This document shows, in pieces, positions 36,801 to 49,960 of a stretch of DNA of 64,000 nucleotides; positions within the stretch are counted from its first letter, which is position 1; the number at the start of each line of letters is the position of its first letter. Origin of the DNA: Caprimulgus europaeus (taxonomy: Eukaryota; Chordata; Aves; Caprimulgiformes; Caprimulgidae); contig OU015528.1 in assembly GCA_907165065.1 (NCBI GenBank), forward strand, positions 35,734,515 through 35,798,514, in the 5' to 3' direction. The translations under genes and the position numbers were made by a program. Under the pieces are notes generated by a model that searched no databases, was not told the DNA's origin, and saw nothing but the letters and a program-made list of their open reading frames with translations.

Positions 36801-39800
36801 TGACAAATAGTCCAGACTTGACATGCAATACCTCAGACATGTTTCAGCTATTACTTCTGGACACTATACACTGAGAATAATGTCAGGTCTCTGTCATCAG
36901 TTTGTCTTTCCTCTCCTGTGCCTGCCAGCACAAATGTTTGTGTACATACCATCTTCACAAAAGGTCAACTGCCAGACAGTATTCCACTGTCAGAATTTAA
37001 AAGAAAAAACAACCAAAATTCACTGTCTTTAGTCTACACTTCTCACAAACAATACACGAGCAAGTTATGCTTTACACTATTTGCTTCCGATGCAACAAGC
37101 CTTAGCTTCCTGGAGTTTAAAATTCAAAACGAAGAGAGACAGAGGCTAGAGGCCCGAGCCTCCTGTTGTTACTCAGCAATATTGAGTGACCAGGGTATTA
37201 CAGGAGAGTTACCGGCCTCTTTTTCCAAAAGCAGACTAAGCCATGCAGTAGTTTTCTGCTGGATCTTTAATAACCTGATGCATGAGGTATTATCGCGAGT
37301 TCTGCTGAAGAAGAAGAGATGTATTAGAAAGATATGATTTTTAACTGTTCACAGCATGAATATTGTCATGCTGGTAGGAATTTCAGAAGCATAATGAACG
37401 CCTGTGCCTGTAATAACAGGAAGGAGGATGCCACAATTTATTATACAGAATAATTAAGGAACAGAGTTCAGAAATAAATCTACGTAAGGGAACAAAGAAC
37501 TACAGTGCAGGAAGATCTATAAAGGATGCAAAGGTAAATAATTTATTCTCTTCAAATGAAAGTCTACAGGTGATACTTGGAAGCATTCAGAGAGTACAGT
37601 AACTGAAACAGTACAGCTGAATGTTGACTTTTGCCTCATTCTGTTCATGCCGTGATTCCATCTGTGCTGCTTCTATGACAATTAATAAAACAGAGGTTCT
37701 TTCAGTATATTTACATTATAAGATAACACAAGTTCTGTCCACAAGTGGGTGGTATTTACAAAAACAATCTGTCAGTCACAGAGGAAAGTGGCTTAAGATA
37801 AGCAAAAAACCTCAGTTTTCTTCATTTCATAAAGAGGGATCAAAGATAATTTGATAATAAAATATATAGCCAAAACATACGCATAAAAAATCCGTTCTGA
37901 TCACTTCTTATTAATAACAAATATTTATACTAAATAAATGCTACATTCATTGATTTATTGTGCTTGAAAATAACTACCACCTACCAGATCTTTAATCTTC
38001 TTTTTGATATAAACCAAGCTCTGTTTGGGAAGAAAATATAAATCAACAATAAGATACACAAGGACAACTTTTTAAAGTTCACTGAAGACAAATATTGTTC
38101 ATATGCCAAAAACAGGGTAAAAAAATACTAAAGCTTGTTTAATTTTAACAAGAACATACCTCTGAAAATCAAAGTAGCGTGATTTGTAATGTGTGATCTG
38201 ACACTGACCAGAACAGAGGTCTTCTACAAGTGACACTGAAAGGAACTGATTATTAAGCTTAAAACAAAAATCAATCTTGTTATACAGAGAGGAATATCAA
38301 ATACTGTTCTTTAAAGCACTGACAGTAAGCATGTATAGTTAATATTTAATTCAAGCAGCTGACATGGTACAGACACATCTGTACACTCTCTCAGGTTTAC
38401 TTTTCAACAGTTTTCCCCTCATTTTATAGGGCAGCTCATTGCTGTCCATTCTGTTAAGCTTTCTACAGGGTGCTTCCCTGCCTCAGTAGGCTTTCTTTTT
38501 TAATAAAAGGAAAACTTTTTTTAATTCAGGGAGAACACTCATTCTTCTTGATGATTTAAAAATCCGTCTTAAAACCTCTCCTTATGCTCAGTAATTCTGT
38601 GCATTATTCAAATAGACAGAATCAGCATTTGTGTAGAGGGGTTTTCTTTTTGCTTGTAAATATCACAGGCCTTAATCCTGTGTTTTCCCCTGATGATTTT
38701 CTGTCACTGGTATTTTAATGTAGTTGTCTGCATTAAGATTAATCCAGTCCCTTTTCAAGGCAGCACAGGTTAGTGACAGTTAAGTATAACTACAATCCTA
38801 TTTGCAAGCTGGAATCAAGGCACTGTTTGTAAAAACAGCAAGCAGTGAATCTTTATAGGTAGGTTAGTGTGGGGTCCTTAATTCTGCATACAAAACAAGA
38901 CTCAAATGTTAGCTTATTGGCTTCTCTCTACAACCACAAAGACTACATTTTAATTACTGATGAGATTTTAATTTGATCAAAAAGTAAGCACTACAAAATT
39001 GTAATTTCAGTACAGGGAATACGTACTGTTACGTGAATCTTTCAGCCTCCAACAGGTCATCATGGACAGCCTAGCAAAATCTTTAGTGTAAATTTTGAAG
39101 CTGGAATTACTGGCTTAGAGTTGCAACCTCTTCTCATGTATTGTGCAAATTCAATTTAGAATTATTTTTTTTTAAAGATGCTAATCAAAGCAAAGAGGTA
39201 CCTTGAAAGTCTACAATTTACATCATGCATATTAATCAAAGTTGCTTTGCTTATCCATACAAAAAGCTTCTTTTTCTCAAAGAGACTGCAAATAACATTA
39301 AGTACTTCAGGTCACAACTACCTCTACTGTTGTGTTAGCCTGAAGACCTGGCTGAGAGCCCTACACTGGGGATTGCCAGCTAGCAGTTTACAGGAGGTTA
39401 TCTCTTTCTGATGCATTGCTAGTACACTTCTTTTATACACACAAATATATACATGCACACATGCAGATTATGTTTGACAGGTTAAGCAAGTCCTTGAAGT
39501 AAAGCAGATACTACGTAGGCATTGTCTGTATCACAGACAGCACATATCACTATCTATATAACACAGGTAAGTATATTGCTTCAAAAACCCCCTCAAAAAA
39601 CCCAATCCCCTCTCCCAGCTAGTAGTTCTCTGCAGTGTCTGAATTATCTGGAGGGAATACAAGGTTATGATCATGCCCTCTTCTAAAACTATAATCTTCT
39701 GAAAACTGCTAAAGCCATGATTAGTCAGATGGTGCCTAGAGTTACAAGAAATGAGACAGAAAATTCCCCACAGTAATTTAACCGTGATCCGTGTAGGAAA

Positions 39801-42335
39801 CCAAGGCAGGAGAAAGATGATAAGTAACCAAAGATGTCGGAACAGGTAGTGTAGCTGGAATTCCAGGAGAAAGTAGACAGGTCATACATATATCACAAGA
39901 AAACAGTAATCCCAGATCTCAAAAAAATGAACAAGCAGAAGGCCCTCACCATCCTACTTAGCCAGAAGAACAAATGGAAGAGAAGCAAAAAGGCCACCTC
40001 AACATTGGCAGAGAAGATGCCATTAGGTTAGGAAGGTGACACAAGTCATCTTCACTCACAAAAGATGCTCCTCCATTAATGATGTGCACATTATATCCAC
40101 CTTAAGTATGTCAGATGTCAGCTACAAGAAGCCAGATGTTCAGTCACACTAGATTAACCCTACCTGCTGCTTCAGGTAAGAATTTAACAGCCTTACTCAA
40201 TCTTCCTTCTGCTCCTCTCCTCCACACTGTCATATTTTCCATTACATTGCCTGAACTGGAACAGTATTACCAGGGCAAAAAAAGAAGGCTATACCATAGA
40301 GAAGCACAGAGGATTGTAAACTCTCTCCATAAGAAATGGAAATAGCAGAAGAGCACTTATCTTATTTAGAGTCTTACTCATGGTCTGGCATCTGGAGATG
40401 GAAATCATGCAAGTCAAAACACTATTATCAATCCTGAAGTGCATTCTTATAGACCTTGGATCCCCAATACAAGATCTAAATTACTTCTTCTGATGCACGC
40501 ACCTCTTTCTTCTCTTACCCAAGAGGGAAGAAAGCATTAAGAATGAGCATTAACTTCTGCTGCAGCATAACTAGTTACTCAACAAAACTTAACATATTAT
40601 CCATAATTAGATAGAACCCAGTATACTATACTCAGAATAAACGTATGTTGGCCATATAGTGCATGTAACAAGCCCAGAGAGACTAGTCAAAGCCAAATAA
40701 TCACTGCACTTGGCCCAGGTTTATAGTGCATAGTGTTAACAAGGTTTAGCTGATGTGCTGTACCTCCACATGCCAATGTCAGCGAGAAAGAGACTAAGCT
40801 ATTAGGAACAATGAATTCATACTGAGTTGATGTCTGTTTCTGATCCAAGTCTACAGATCTTTTCCTCTGCAGTTTTTCCTCCCAATCACACTAGCTATTA
40901 TTTGAGGTCTTCAACAAAACATTTTAGAGGGCTTGTTTTTTTTTAATATTCCTTATTTTTAACTCTGCTTCAGCTTCTACACAAACTTTTGTTTCTTCCA
41001 GACTTGGACTGAACACATTAGTAATTACTCAAAGATTGTTTGCTAAAAGAAACAACAGCTGTGCCACTTCAATTCTTGTTATTTTCATCACGTTAATATG
41101 TAAACTCAGGACCACCCTTACATTTGTATGACTAGTGTATTAGAAAAAGTTAAAGTTTCCCTTAGTTACCAGCCTATATGCATCATCCTAATGTCAGTGG
41201 ATACTGTATTCTGTATTTATATGTGGACTATGTATTAAAGGTCAGCATGTTTTAAGTACTGAAATAAATATTCTTTTTTTAAAGTTACTCAGTCTTCTAG
41301 ATTGTAAAAATAAAAAAAAAATAATTAAAAAAAATCAGTAACCTTGAGTGTCCAATAGTCCCTCAGAAAGAGCAGTGCAGCAGCTTCCAGGAGTACTGGA
41401 AAAACAGGGTAACATTATCACCAGTCATATTAGAGCATAGAGCGGGGGACTTCTTCAAAAACTATTAAATTATACATCCATCTATTTAGATGAAAAAAAG
41501 GTCTGCTTTATAAAGTGCTTGGATGACCTCACAGGCTCTCTTTACCTGGAAATGACCAAAGCCTGAAACAAAGCTCTTCCACACCACCTCCACCCCTAAC
41601 AATTACATTTAGTTTAGCTCTCAAGTGCAGCTCCAGGGAGCCAGCATTTGGTAAAGCACACTCACAAACAGCTTCGCCTTCAGCAGCCAGGGTGCAGGCA
41701 GCAACACAGCCAAGGAGGCAGCACTGCTGCCACCCTCCTGCACAGGAAGCACAAAGATTATCCTTCTGCAAGTTGAGAGATACACCAACAGTAAACTGTC
41801 TTAAGAAAGGACAAATAAATGAATCCATCAAGCAAATGAGCTGCCCTATTTTCATGCTACACATATGAGCGTGTGGATAAGGGGGAAAAAAAAAAAATAA
41901 AGAATTCACACTCAGAGTCAGGCCCATGTAACACGGATTGCATAATACACTTGTTTTAACCAAAACATTTTCCATGTGTTATGCAGTTGATTGCACTACT
42001 CTAAATGGGTATCTATACTGGCTCAGTTCAATTCAGAGACACAAATAAACTTGTTCTTGTGATTGCTTTCCACTGGTAAAAATACTGAAAGAACCATCAC
42101 AAGCGCTCTCAATTATGCAAAAGAAATGGCTTATATCGAAAGCCTTATAATGAAGGTCTTACTGGACAAAGGCAAAGTCACACAAGGAAGGAGACTGGTG
42201 ATCTTCTAGAGCCACATTAAATATTTGCTTTCAGACTACAGTGTTTCTCTTAGACTAGTTTTCCAGAGACAAACAATGGTAAACCCACTCTCCTGGTACC
42301 GTATGGCGCTGCGGGGTTTGACTCCCACAGTTACC
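27897..42335. other. Long intron, little recognised
   Basis: Around 14 kb of AT-rich sequence, expected to be part of the long first intron of the minus-strand gene. A GT-rich, G/T-run-filled stretch lies at 28965-29085. Otherwise I see no repeat family, no RNA gene and no exon with two good borders on either strand. The open frames here are short and have no recognisable product. Confidence 0.45.
28965..29085. repeat. GT-rich low-complexity stretch
   Basis: Degenerate runs of GTTT/GGGTTT on the plus strand (for example 'gggtttttgtttgggttt'). Not a regular telomeric or satellite array. Confidence 0.6.
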
Positions 42336-42640
42336 AAACAACAAACTGCAGTTTATGCAGTTTGGTTTAATGTCTCAACAATGTCCCAGCTATCCCTTCT
42401 GTACTGAATAACAGGATTTGCTTTGCGCAGCGTAAAGGTTCATGAGTTGCGCTAAAACCTCCACAGACAGCAAACTGCTGCCGCCTTTTGCTCCCAGCCG
42501 CGCCGGCGTCACACTGCACGAGGAACAAGGCACCTGCACTGCTCCTTCCTTTCCACCTCGCAGCCCCACGCACGCAGGGGCACGCCGCAGCAGGTCTCTC
42601 GGGCAGCCACCTCCAAGATGGGTCTGGAAGGAACAGCTTG
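42336..42640 (-). promoter_or_regulatory. Small CpG-rich patch, possible alternative first exon
   Basis: About 15 CpG dinucleotides within roughly 200 bp (42420-42620) in surroundings almost without CpG, including 'gccgcgccggcgtc' and 'cacgcacgcaggggcacgcc'. On the minus strand a donor-like site (TTTG|GTAACT, exon end 42335) follows. This could be an alternative promoter and first exon of the minus-strand gene, inside its first intron. No TATA box stands out. Conservation or transcript starts would be needed to accept it. Confidence 0.3.
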
Positions 42641-45419
42641 CACAGGGGGTGACAAACTTGTGCAGGTTTACTCCAAAAGCTTTGCGCGACTGACAGCAGT
42701 ATTCTTCCCCAACTACCAGCATCCTCTCTACGGTACTGGTACGACCTGCACAAGCAGACTGTGGAGGGCCTCTCATGCTATTACAGCCTGCTTCAAAGGA
42801 GACACAGTGGCTCTTAAGCAGGCATTTACATCAGAACTTAATATACAAGAACTAAAAAAAAAAATGCACTACTTCGTACTCAAAAGGGCTCATAGCCACC
42901 ACCACGAACCCCTTTACCGAGTGATCTTTTCCACCATACCGTCACTAGACAAGGGAAGCTAAGCTGTCAAATAAACATGTTTCTTAATTCAGTGCCATTT
43001 GAGAAATATCTAATCACACATTTAAAGCATCATCATACTTCTTTTTAACTTGCAAAGACTGCAAGACCATAAAATCTGAATATACTAACTAAAAAATGAG
43101 ATCAGTCAATGCGATATTTAAGCAAATGTTGCCTGTGTTTTACCTACAAAAGTATTCATCTTGCCTGTTAAGATTAGTAAAAAGGATGCTTTAACAGAAA
43201 TTAGGGGAAAAAAAAAAAAAAAAACAAACAAAAAACCACCAAGTAAAAATTTCAAGCAAAGTAACTTGCTGTGTACCTGGCAATAAGCGTTTCATGAATC
43301 TCAAAATGTCACATTTCTCCTTCAGAATGCAGCTGGGAATCTTTTATAATTCATTAACTAGACACAAACTGAATCTATAATTTACCACACAAATCTCATA
43401 TCAACATTATAACACTCCTTCTAAGTAGCATAATCTAGTTAAAAGTAATAAGTTGTTTGTCTTAACTGCCCAAATCATCTCTAAGAAATATAACATCTAA
43501 AGAGCATCTTTTTGAGGAAAATGTGTCAACCACTGAGATGAGGCCCTCTGTAGGTACTTAAAGAAGACCACAAGTACATGAGATAAAGGTTTGGACTGGT
43601 GCTTCTGCCATTTGAAGAGTTAAGTAAGTCATTTGCAGGTGTTATTCGTTACTTTGGATGGGAAAGGAGAGATGAAAAGTATCCTTTAATTTATTAAAGC
43701 TATTCCCAAAAGAAATAAAGCAACCACAGTCAAGTACCCAACTCAGTTTACTGGACCACCCACTTACTATCAGCTTTAAACACATCAATATTAAAACTAA
43801 CCTGTTTTTTTTCTGATGCGTAATAGCTAAAACTGACAACAAAAAAGTCACCTACAATATGCATGCTTCCCTAAGTTGTGCAAGAACACTAAATTAAATA
43901 TAATTTTTTTTCACATGTTTAAATGACCAGTAATATAGCTACACTCCCAAGTCCAAGCCTTTTAAAAAGCAAGCTGCTGGTCTTTAAAATAACCTTAAAA
44001 ATACTATGGCTTCAGTTTGCAGGCACGCAAAAGATAACTCTGGAAGAGACACACTCTTTTCCCTTATCTCAATGGAATAGTCATATTAACAGCTTCTGCA
44101 GTAGTACAACACAAAACACTGGGTGACAGGATTACTGCACTGGAAAACATATGAATATACAGATAGCATATGAACTAGCCCAAGCTTAGATGCAACAGGA
44201 ACACTTTCAAATGGATGAATTAATGGTTGAATGAAAAAAAAAAAGAGGAAGATCAGAAACACACACTCCCATATTGTGTCAAAGTCACTGGAATCATAAA
44301 AATTTCCACAGAGACAGATGTAGCATTTTTAGTGGATCAAAGATCAGTACTGCACTCCATGCTGAGGGAACAAGCTGAGATAAAAATCTTATATCCACAA
44401 TTAAGAGTGTGAAGAAAATTAGATTTATTTATTCATCTCTGAACACCAGAAGTCCAAGCTACTTCCTCAGAATTAAAATCTCGCTTCACAAATTCCTATT
44501 ACCATCTGTCAAACACTTTTAGCAGCTCTCAAGAGGTTTCTTATGCTACTATATACATTACATCTGCAACAGATTTTCTTGTTGTAGAGTACAGATGGAA
44601 TAAAACATTGTTTTATAACAAACATAGCAAAATACTGCACTGGATTTCAACTGTGTGCAATCCAGAACGAGTTACTCTGAATAAAACACTTCTGACTAAG
44701 GTATCAGCTGCTGAACAGTGCCCTATTACAAGCACTGTTTCCTAAACATCAGTTTATGGGGTTTGACACTGCACATACACCTTCATTTTAAAAGTTAATG
44801 TCAGTCCTCAAAACATCAAGCTCCACCTTGTCTCTCTACTATGGTATGAAATTACAAAAATGAATTAACTGAGACAAATTACCAGAAAAGCATGCAACTT
44901 GCTGTTCCCACAAGCTGGGCAAGTGTTTGTTTTGAGATAAAGCTACACAGAGCTGCTCCTACTGTTTCTAAATTGACAGAGAGTTTCTTAGGCAGATAAG
45001 CCACCTCCTTGATCAGAAGTTAACTTATTAAAAACATCCCCAAAGTTATGCAGATTCTTCAAGTCCAGTGTCAAAGAAGTAAGTCCACAAAGCAGCAACA
45101 ATATCTCTCCTCTACTAATTCCCAATATGGAAGTGAATGTTAATTTTTCAAATAACTTTTTTTTTTTTTCCTCCTTTCTGGTTACAATTAGACCTTCCAA
45201 CATCTAGAAAACTTGTGAAAGTCACACTAGTTCCAGTATTTGCTCATGTCTTCAACAGAAGCAAGATGCTTACAAAGTCCTTGACATTACTCCAGCTATA
45301 AACTCTGAGCATGACTTTCCACTCTGTAGTAGGGGAAGAGCTGCAGGCAGCAGAGGGAAGGAAGGAAACTATTGGCAGGCTGAAGTTAAACAGAGAAGTT
45401 ATCAACTTCACCCACGTCC
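42641..45419. other. Intron, no features recognised
   Basis: AT-rich intronic sequence with a poly(A) run near 43206-43224. No exon or repeat family recognised. Confidence 0.45.
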
Positions 45420-45977
45420 TGCTTTTTGCTAGGATAGGGTTAATTTTCTTCTTAGTAGCTAGAAAGCACTGTGTTTTGGTTTCAGTGAAGACTGTTATGT
45501 GAACAACGTTGATACCTACAAGGACACTGTGCTTGGGCAGTTTACAAGAGGAGAGGACTGGAAGGAGGAAGTGGAGAAGAAAAGTTTAGTAGTAAGCAAA
45601 ACCCAGAATGGACAGTTGGATATGCCAATAAGATATTCCATAACATATCACGTCATGTTCAGTATATTAACTGGGGCTGACCGGAAAGGGAGGAATTCTC
45701 TCAGGAATTGCTTGGGCTTGCTTTTCCAGGATTGCAATTTCGGTTTCGGGGTTTGTTTCACTCCTCCAGGATCGTTATCAGCAGGTGGTGAGCAACTGTT
45801 CTCTGCATCACTCATACATCATTATTGTTGTTATTATTATTACTACTATTTTAACTTTATTTTACTCTAATTATTAAATTCTTCTTATCTCAACCTACAA
45901 GTCTCTTTGGGGGACAGGGGTAAGAGAGGGGGGCTGCGAGTGGCTGTATCTTGTTTGGCTGCCAGCTAAGTTAAATT
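45420..45977 (+). mobile_element. Endogenous retrovirus LTR (solo or partial), plus orientation
   Basis: Matches the layout of a common avian LTR family: 'tttgctaggatagggttaat' at the left, a 'tattccataacatatcacgtc' block followed by a degenerate TATA region (agtatattaactgggg), then a (TTATTA)n stretch, ATTAAA, and 'cttatctcaacctacaag', ending near 'gctgcgagtggctgtatc'. No gag, pol or env sequence is attached on either side, so it is a solo LTR or fragment. The extreme ends are blurred by mutation and no target duplication could be defined. Confidence 0.8.
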
Positions 45978-46075
45978 ATTACAAACCAAAACACAAGACA
46001 ACAGCAAAAGAAATCACTCAGGCAAATTCCAGAAACAGGCCTCTAAAATGAATCAAAGCTGTTAGGGAAAACTTT

Positions 46076-46150
46076 TGTTGTTGTTGTGGGGTTTTTTGTT
46101 TGGTTGGTTTTAAAAACAAAACAAAAAACACAACCCCAAAAAACCCCACC
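46076..46150. repeat. Imperfect inverted repeat, G/T arm and A/C arm
   Basis: A left arm containing GTGGGGTTTTTTG and a right arm containing CCAAAAAACCCCAC are complementary, separated by a T-rich to A-rich turn (ggttttaaaaacaaaac). It could form a hairpin in single-stranded DNA or RNA. It lies about 100 bp past the LTR. Confidence 0.6.
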
Positions 46151-49049
46151 AAGACTGTGCCCATCATCTTTTGTATCTTAAAAGAGATGCATTTCTGAAG
46201 CATATTAACATCAACTACTTGTTATAATAAAAATTAATTGGGAAGACTGCCTAACAAAATAGAAAAACTTTATTAATTCAACAGCATTACAATCACATCA
46301 GAATGAGAGGGGGAGGAAAAAAGAAACCAACACAGTTCACTCAGTAAAGAACTGTCTGACGTTTAGAAGTAGTATTTTTACTTCCTCACCAATTCGCCAA
46401 AACAGCCTAGGTTAAGAACTATGCTGTTTCATTTCCTGTAAAAACAGGGACTGTCAAAATACCCACCTCACAGTTTTCAGCTACTGCCCTCCTCCTCCCT
46501 GACAACACATCCGCCGTAGAAGCAAGATCCTCATTAACAGCATACTGTGTTAGGAACCACAATTTGCCTGACCAAGATTTCCACGTCATAGTTTGGAGAA
46601 TAGGACCATCAGCTTCTACATTCGCAGTGCTTCTATCACACTGCATGTACTGAAGCAAAACCCACGCTTACAGGTAATAAGACTATCTTGTTTCCCAGAA
46701 AACAGTTGTCACTGTTCCTTTACTGAAAGAACTTCTCTGTATTCCTTCATAATTCTCTGCTCTTTAATCGTAAGTTTGAGTACAGCAGAGATCGATGTAG
46801 GTTCATTTGAAAAATAACCCCACCACCCCTCACCAAAAAAAATAAAAAATCAACCCAACAAAAAATCCCGCTGCTTGGACCATTGGGAACTTCTAATTAT
46901 ATGATGGCATGTAATTTCTGTGACAAATTTATTTTCTGTTCCAAAAGAGAAGCCCAGGACACTAACAGATAAATTATTTGACAGATAGCCTAAAGTGACA
47001 GAGATTTCACAGCATGGAGAGGGAGAAAGGAGAAAAAAACCCTTAGAAAACTCCCTGCAGGCTTCAGGAAACAGAAGTTGTGGGAAATGCAGTGTGGGGG
47101 CAGGTGGCAAAACAGTCATCAGTGAAGAGACGAGAGCCCAACAACTGACTTGACGCAGTTTATTAAATCTTGGCTGAGTACTCTATGCAAAGATGTACTG
47201 GAGGGAGAGGGGGCTGGAACACAACTTCATAGAGTACAAAACATGCAGTTTCTTGCATTAGGTAACTGCACAAACATTTATTTGAAAGAGCAGACAATAG
47301 AAAAATGGTAAGTACTGCACCACCTCAGACGCTACTTGAACACTTCAACAGAATTAAAAAAAAAAAAAAAAAGTGAGCAATCTTCAGTAAACTTCTTTTC
47401 CCAAAAATTTACTTTCTATTAATTGCAGCATTTTATTTCTCTTTGGAGTAAAACCCTGAGATAATACAGCAAGCACTAATGAAAGAACAGGAGCACATCA
47501 GTCTGACTTTCTGTCCCAATGTCCCAATTCAGTTCTCTGTAAAAAGTATACAAGTCCAACATTTCTTCCTGCACCATCAGAAAATTCCTCCTTACACTGT
47601 AAAAGTTAACGAGCATTTATAAAACAGAGCTGGAAGTTCCCCAGAAGTTCACACTCATGGCAGAAATATGAGTTGGATGGCCCTTTACTGAAGTCAGTTT
47701 TTAAATAATCTGACAGATTAGCATGTTTAGAAGGAGCGCTTTTCCTGGCCTATGATTAAAGTAGGAAAAATATCTGTTCATTGTTAAGTGTAAGCTCTAT
47801 CAGTCTTGACAAATTCAGTTTACTTACATCTTCACAGCTCCACAACAAAAGAAAAAAAGAAACCAAAAAGCCCACAAGTGACCACAACCACACATCTCTC
47901 TCTTCCCAACTACTTTCAATTTTGAAGCAGACTGCATTAAATGAGCATGTGGACAGAGGAGCTCTACACCCGAGTTTTAGAAAGTTGCAAATTCACAAAA
48001 CAAATTACTTCAAAGCTCCGGAGTTGTGATGAAAAACTAGTGCATGTCTAAAACAACAAACATCCTCAGCAGTTTGCAGGGAACTAAAATGAAACAGCAC
48101 ACAGAAATTCACCAGGCCCTTCAACAGCTTCATCTACAGCTACATTGATAGCTAAGAGGCAAAATTATGTTCTCCTCTTCTCCTTTTTCCCCTTTAAGAG
48201 TAGTGCTATATCACCTCTAAACTCTCACTAGCTGGAGAACAGACCTGACAAAGACAAGCAAGGAGCAACACCCCATACACACTTCTACTGCTCGTAAGGT
48301 TTGCTGTAGACTAACAACTGATTATCAGCTACTGTCCTTTCAAAACCTGGAAAGTTAGGTTGATATTAAGCAAGCATCAGCCATGCCTCAACTTTGTAAC
48401 ATTTAATGGAACAAACAGATTTATATCTCCTGTGATTAAGTTGAAATGATTGAAGTTAAGAAAACTTCCAGACAAAAACTAGCAGTTTTAAAAGTTTTCC
48501 TGTCCTCAGTCCCAAGAACTCTGTTTTGTTTGGACAGCAGTTCCCAAGCAGCACCATCTCACCTTAGAAACATCATCAGTGACACACAGAAATTGATGCC
48601 TTTCCTCCTTTCAGAAAAGGAATTCCATATAGCATTTCTCTTAACATACAATTTATGAAGACTATTATTTCAAGCAACTGTCTTAAGATCATCTGAACTA
48701 CCACAGAGTACGTTAAGCAAAATGCCTTTAGCCAAGATGCGAATGTGCTCTTTTGGAAAGGATCCATTCATTAGGCCTGCTAATAAAGATACAGAAGAGC
48801 GGCTGGCAGCAGTAAGGGACTAGCGACAGTAACAGGGATTTAGGTTTCATTCCCCCGGGAATCATTGCTCAATCAGAAGATTATTTTCCCAATGCGAGGA
48901 GAAGGAGGTTACCGACAACCAAGGGAGCTAAATTTTAACTGCGCTCGGTACCTAACCCGACCGTTTTCAAACCGTGGCTTGTGGATCCTCATGGGCCCGG
49001 GGTGTCAGCAAGGCAATTAATAAAAGCGAGCCGATCATGAAGTGGCTGA
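46151..49049. other. Intron near the promoter, no exon recognised
   Basis: AT-rich intronic sequence leading up to the CpG island; contains a 17-nt poly(A) run near 47357. The GC content rises from about 48800 onwards. Confidence 0.45.
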
Positions 49050-49960
49050 CAAGTCCCGGGACAAGACGCACGGCTCCACCGAGCCCCGTTATCGCTCCAA
49101 AACGAGACCGAGCTCCAGGACACCGCTACGCCTCGGCCGCACCGCCCGCGGCGCACAGAGAGCTCCGCTTCCCCGAGCCCGGCCAGGGCCAGCGCGGGGC
49201 CGTCCCGCCGTCCAGCGACAACCAGCCCCCGGGCGGGGGCAAGGCCGAGCCGCTGCCGGAGACCCCGGGGGGCTTCCGGAACCCCGCTCCCAGGCAGCGG
49301 CCCGCGGGGAGGCGGCACACGGCGACCCTCCCTGACGCCACGCCACCACCGCCGGCAACGTAGCACCGGCGGGGACCCTACCGCCACTACGGCCCCCACC
49401 AGGCCCTCACCGCGGCGGCTGCGGCGCTGCCCCGCGCCCTGGACCCGCCGCTGCGGCACAGGCGGGGGCTCCGGCCCAGGGCCCGGCGGGGCGGGGGCCC
49501 CCGCCCTCCCGCTGGCAGGGAGGCGGCTCCCGCCGGGCTCTCTCTCACCTCTCCCCGTAGCCAAGTCCAGCGGGAGGCGCGGCGGGGCGGCCCGGCCAGT
49601 GCTGGCGCTGATGGGGGGGGAGGGAGGCGGTGGCCGGGACCCGACCCCTCCCCTCCTCGGGCTCCGCCTGCCGCGCGCGGCGCCGACGGCTCCTTCCCTC
49701 CGGCGCGCGCCCCACTCCCCCTGCGCAGCGCCCGGGCGCCCCTTGTTCCGCTCATCCGCTGCGGCGGGCGCGAGCGCAGGCGCGCCCCGCCCCGTCAGGC
49801 GGTGGCCAGTAGTGGGGCCGCCCCTCGGCTGCGGCGCGTGCGCGGGCGCACCGTGCCTCTGCGGCGGCCCCTGCGCCCTGCGGGAGGCCCCGGGAGCGGG
49901 GAGCGGTTGTCCGCAGGGGCGGGCGGGCCGCCAGTCCTGAGGGGGAATGAGGGGAAAAGG
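49050..49960. promoter_or_regulatory. CpG-island promoter
   Basis: About 0.9 kb of very GC-rich sequence with dense CpG, in contrast to the AT-rich flanks. It contains palindromic GC-box and NRF1-like blocks (for example 'gcggcgcgtgcgcgggcgc' near 49830 and 'ctgcgcagcgcccgg' near 49727). It lacks an obvious TATA box, as is usual for housekeeping or broadly expressed genes. It is the natural start for the minus-strand gene to its left, because minus-strand donors occur inside it. It may also fire in the plus direction. The long open frames here (358 codons on the minus strand, others on both strands) reflect the scarcity of AT-rich stop codons and are not convincing genes. Confidence 0.88.
49549..49760 (-). 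other. Probable first (untranslated) exon of the minus-strand gene
   Basis: On the minus strand the sequence CTACGGGGAGAG is followed by GTGAGAGAG, a good donor, placing the exon end at 49549. A second good donor, CCGCCGCG|GTGAGG, lies further on with exon end 49411, so the first exon may have two 3' ends. The transcription start is set only loosely, upstream within the CpG island. No start codon fits the coding frame found downstream, so the exon is taken as 5' UTR. Confidence 0.4.

Noticed and set aside
41529-41975. 148-codon minus-strand frame
   Set aside because: Contains poly-Phe from a poly(A) run and no consistent splice structure; probably chance.
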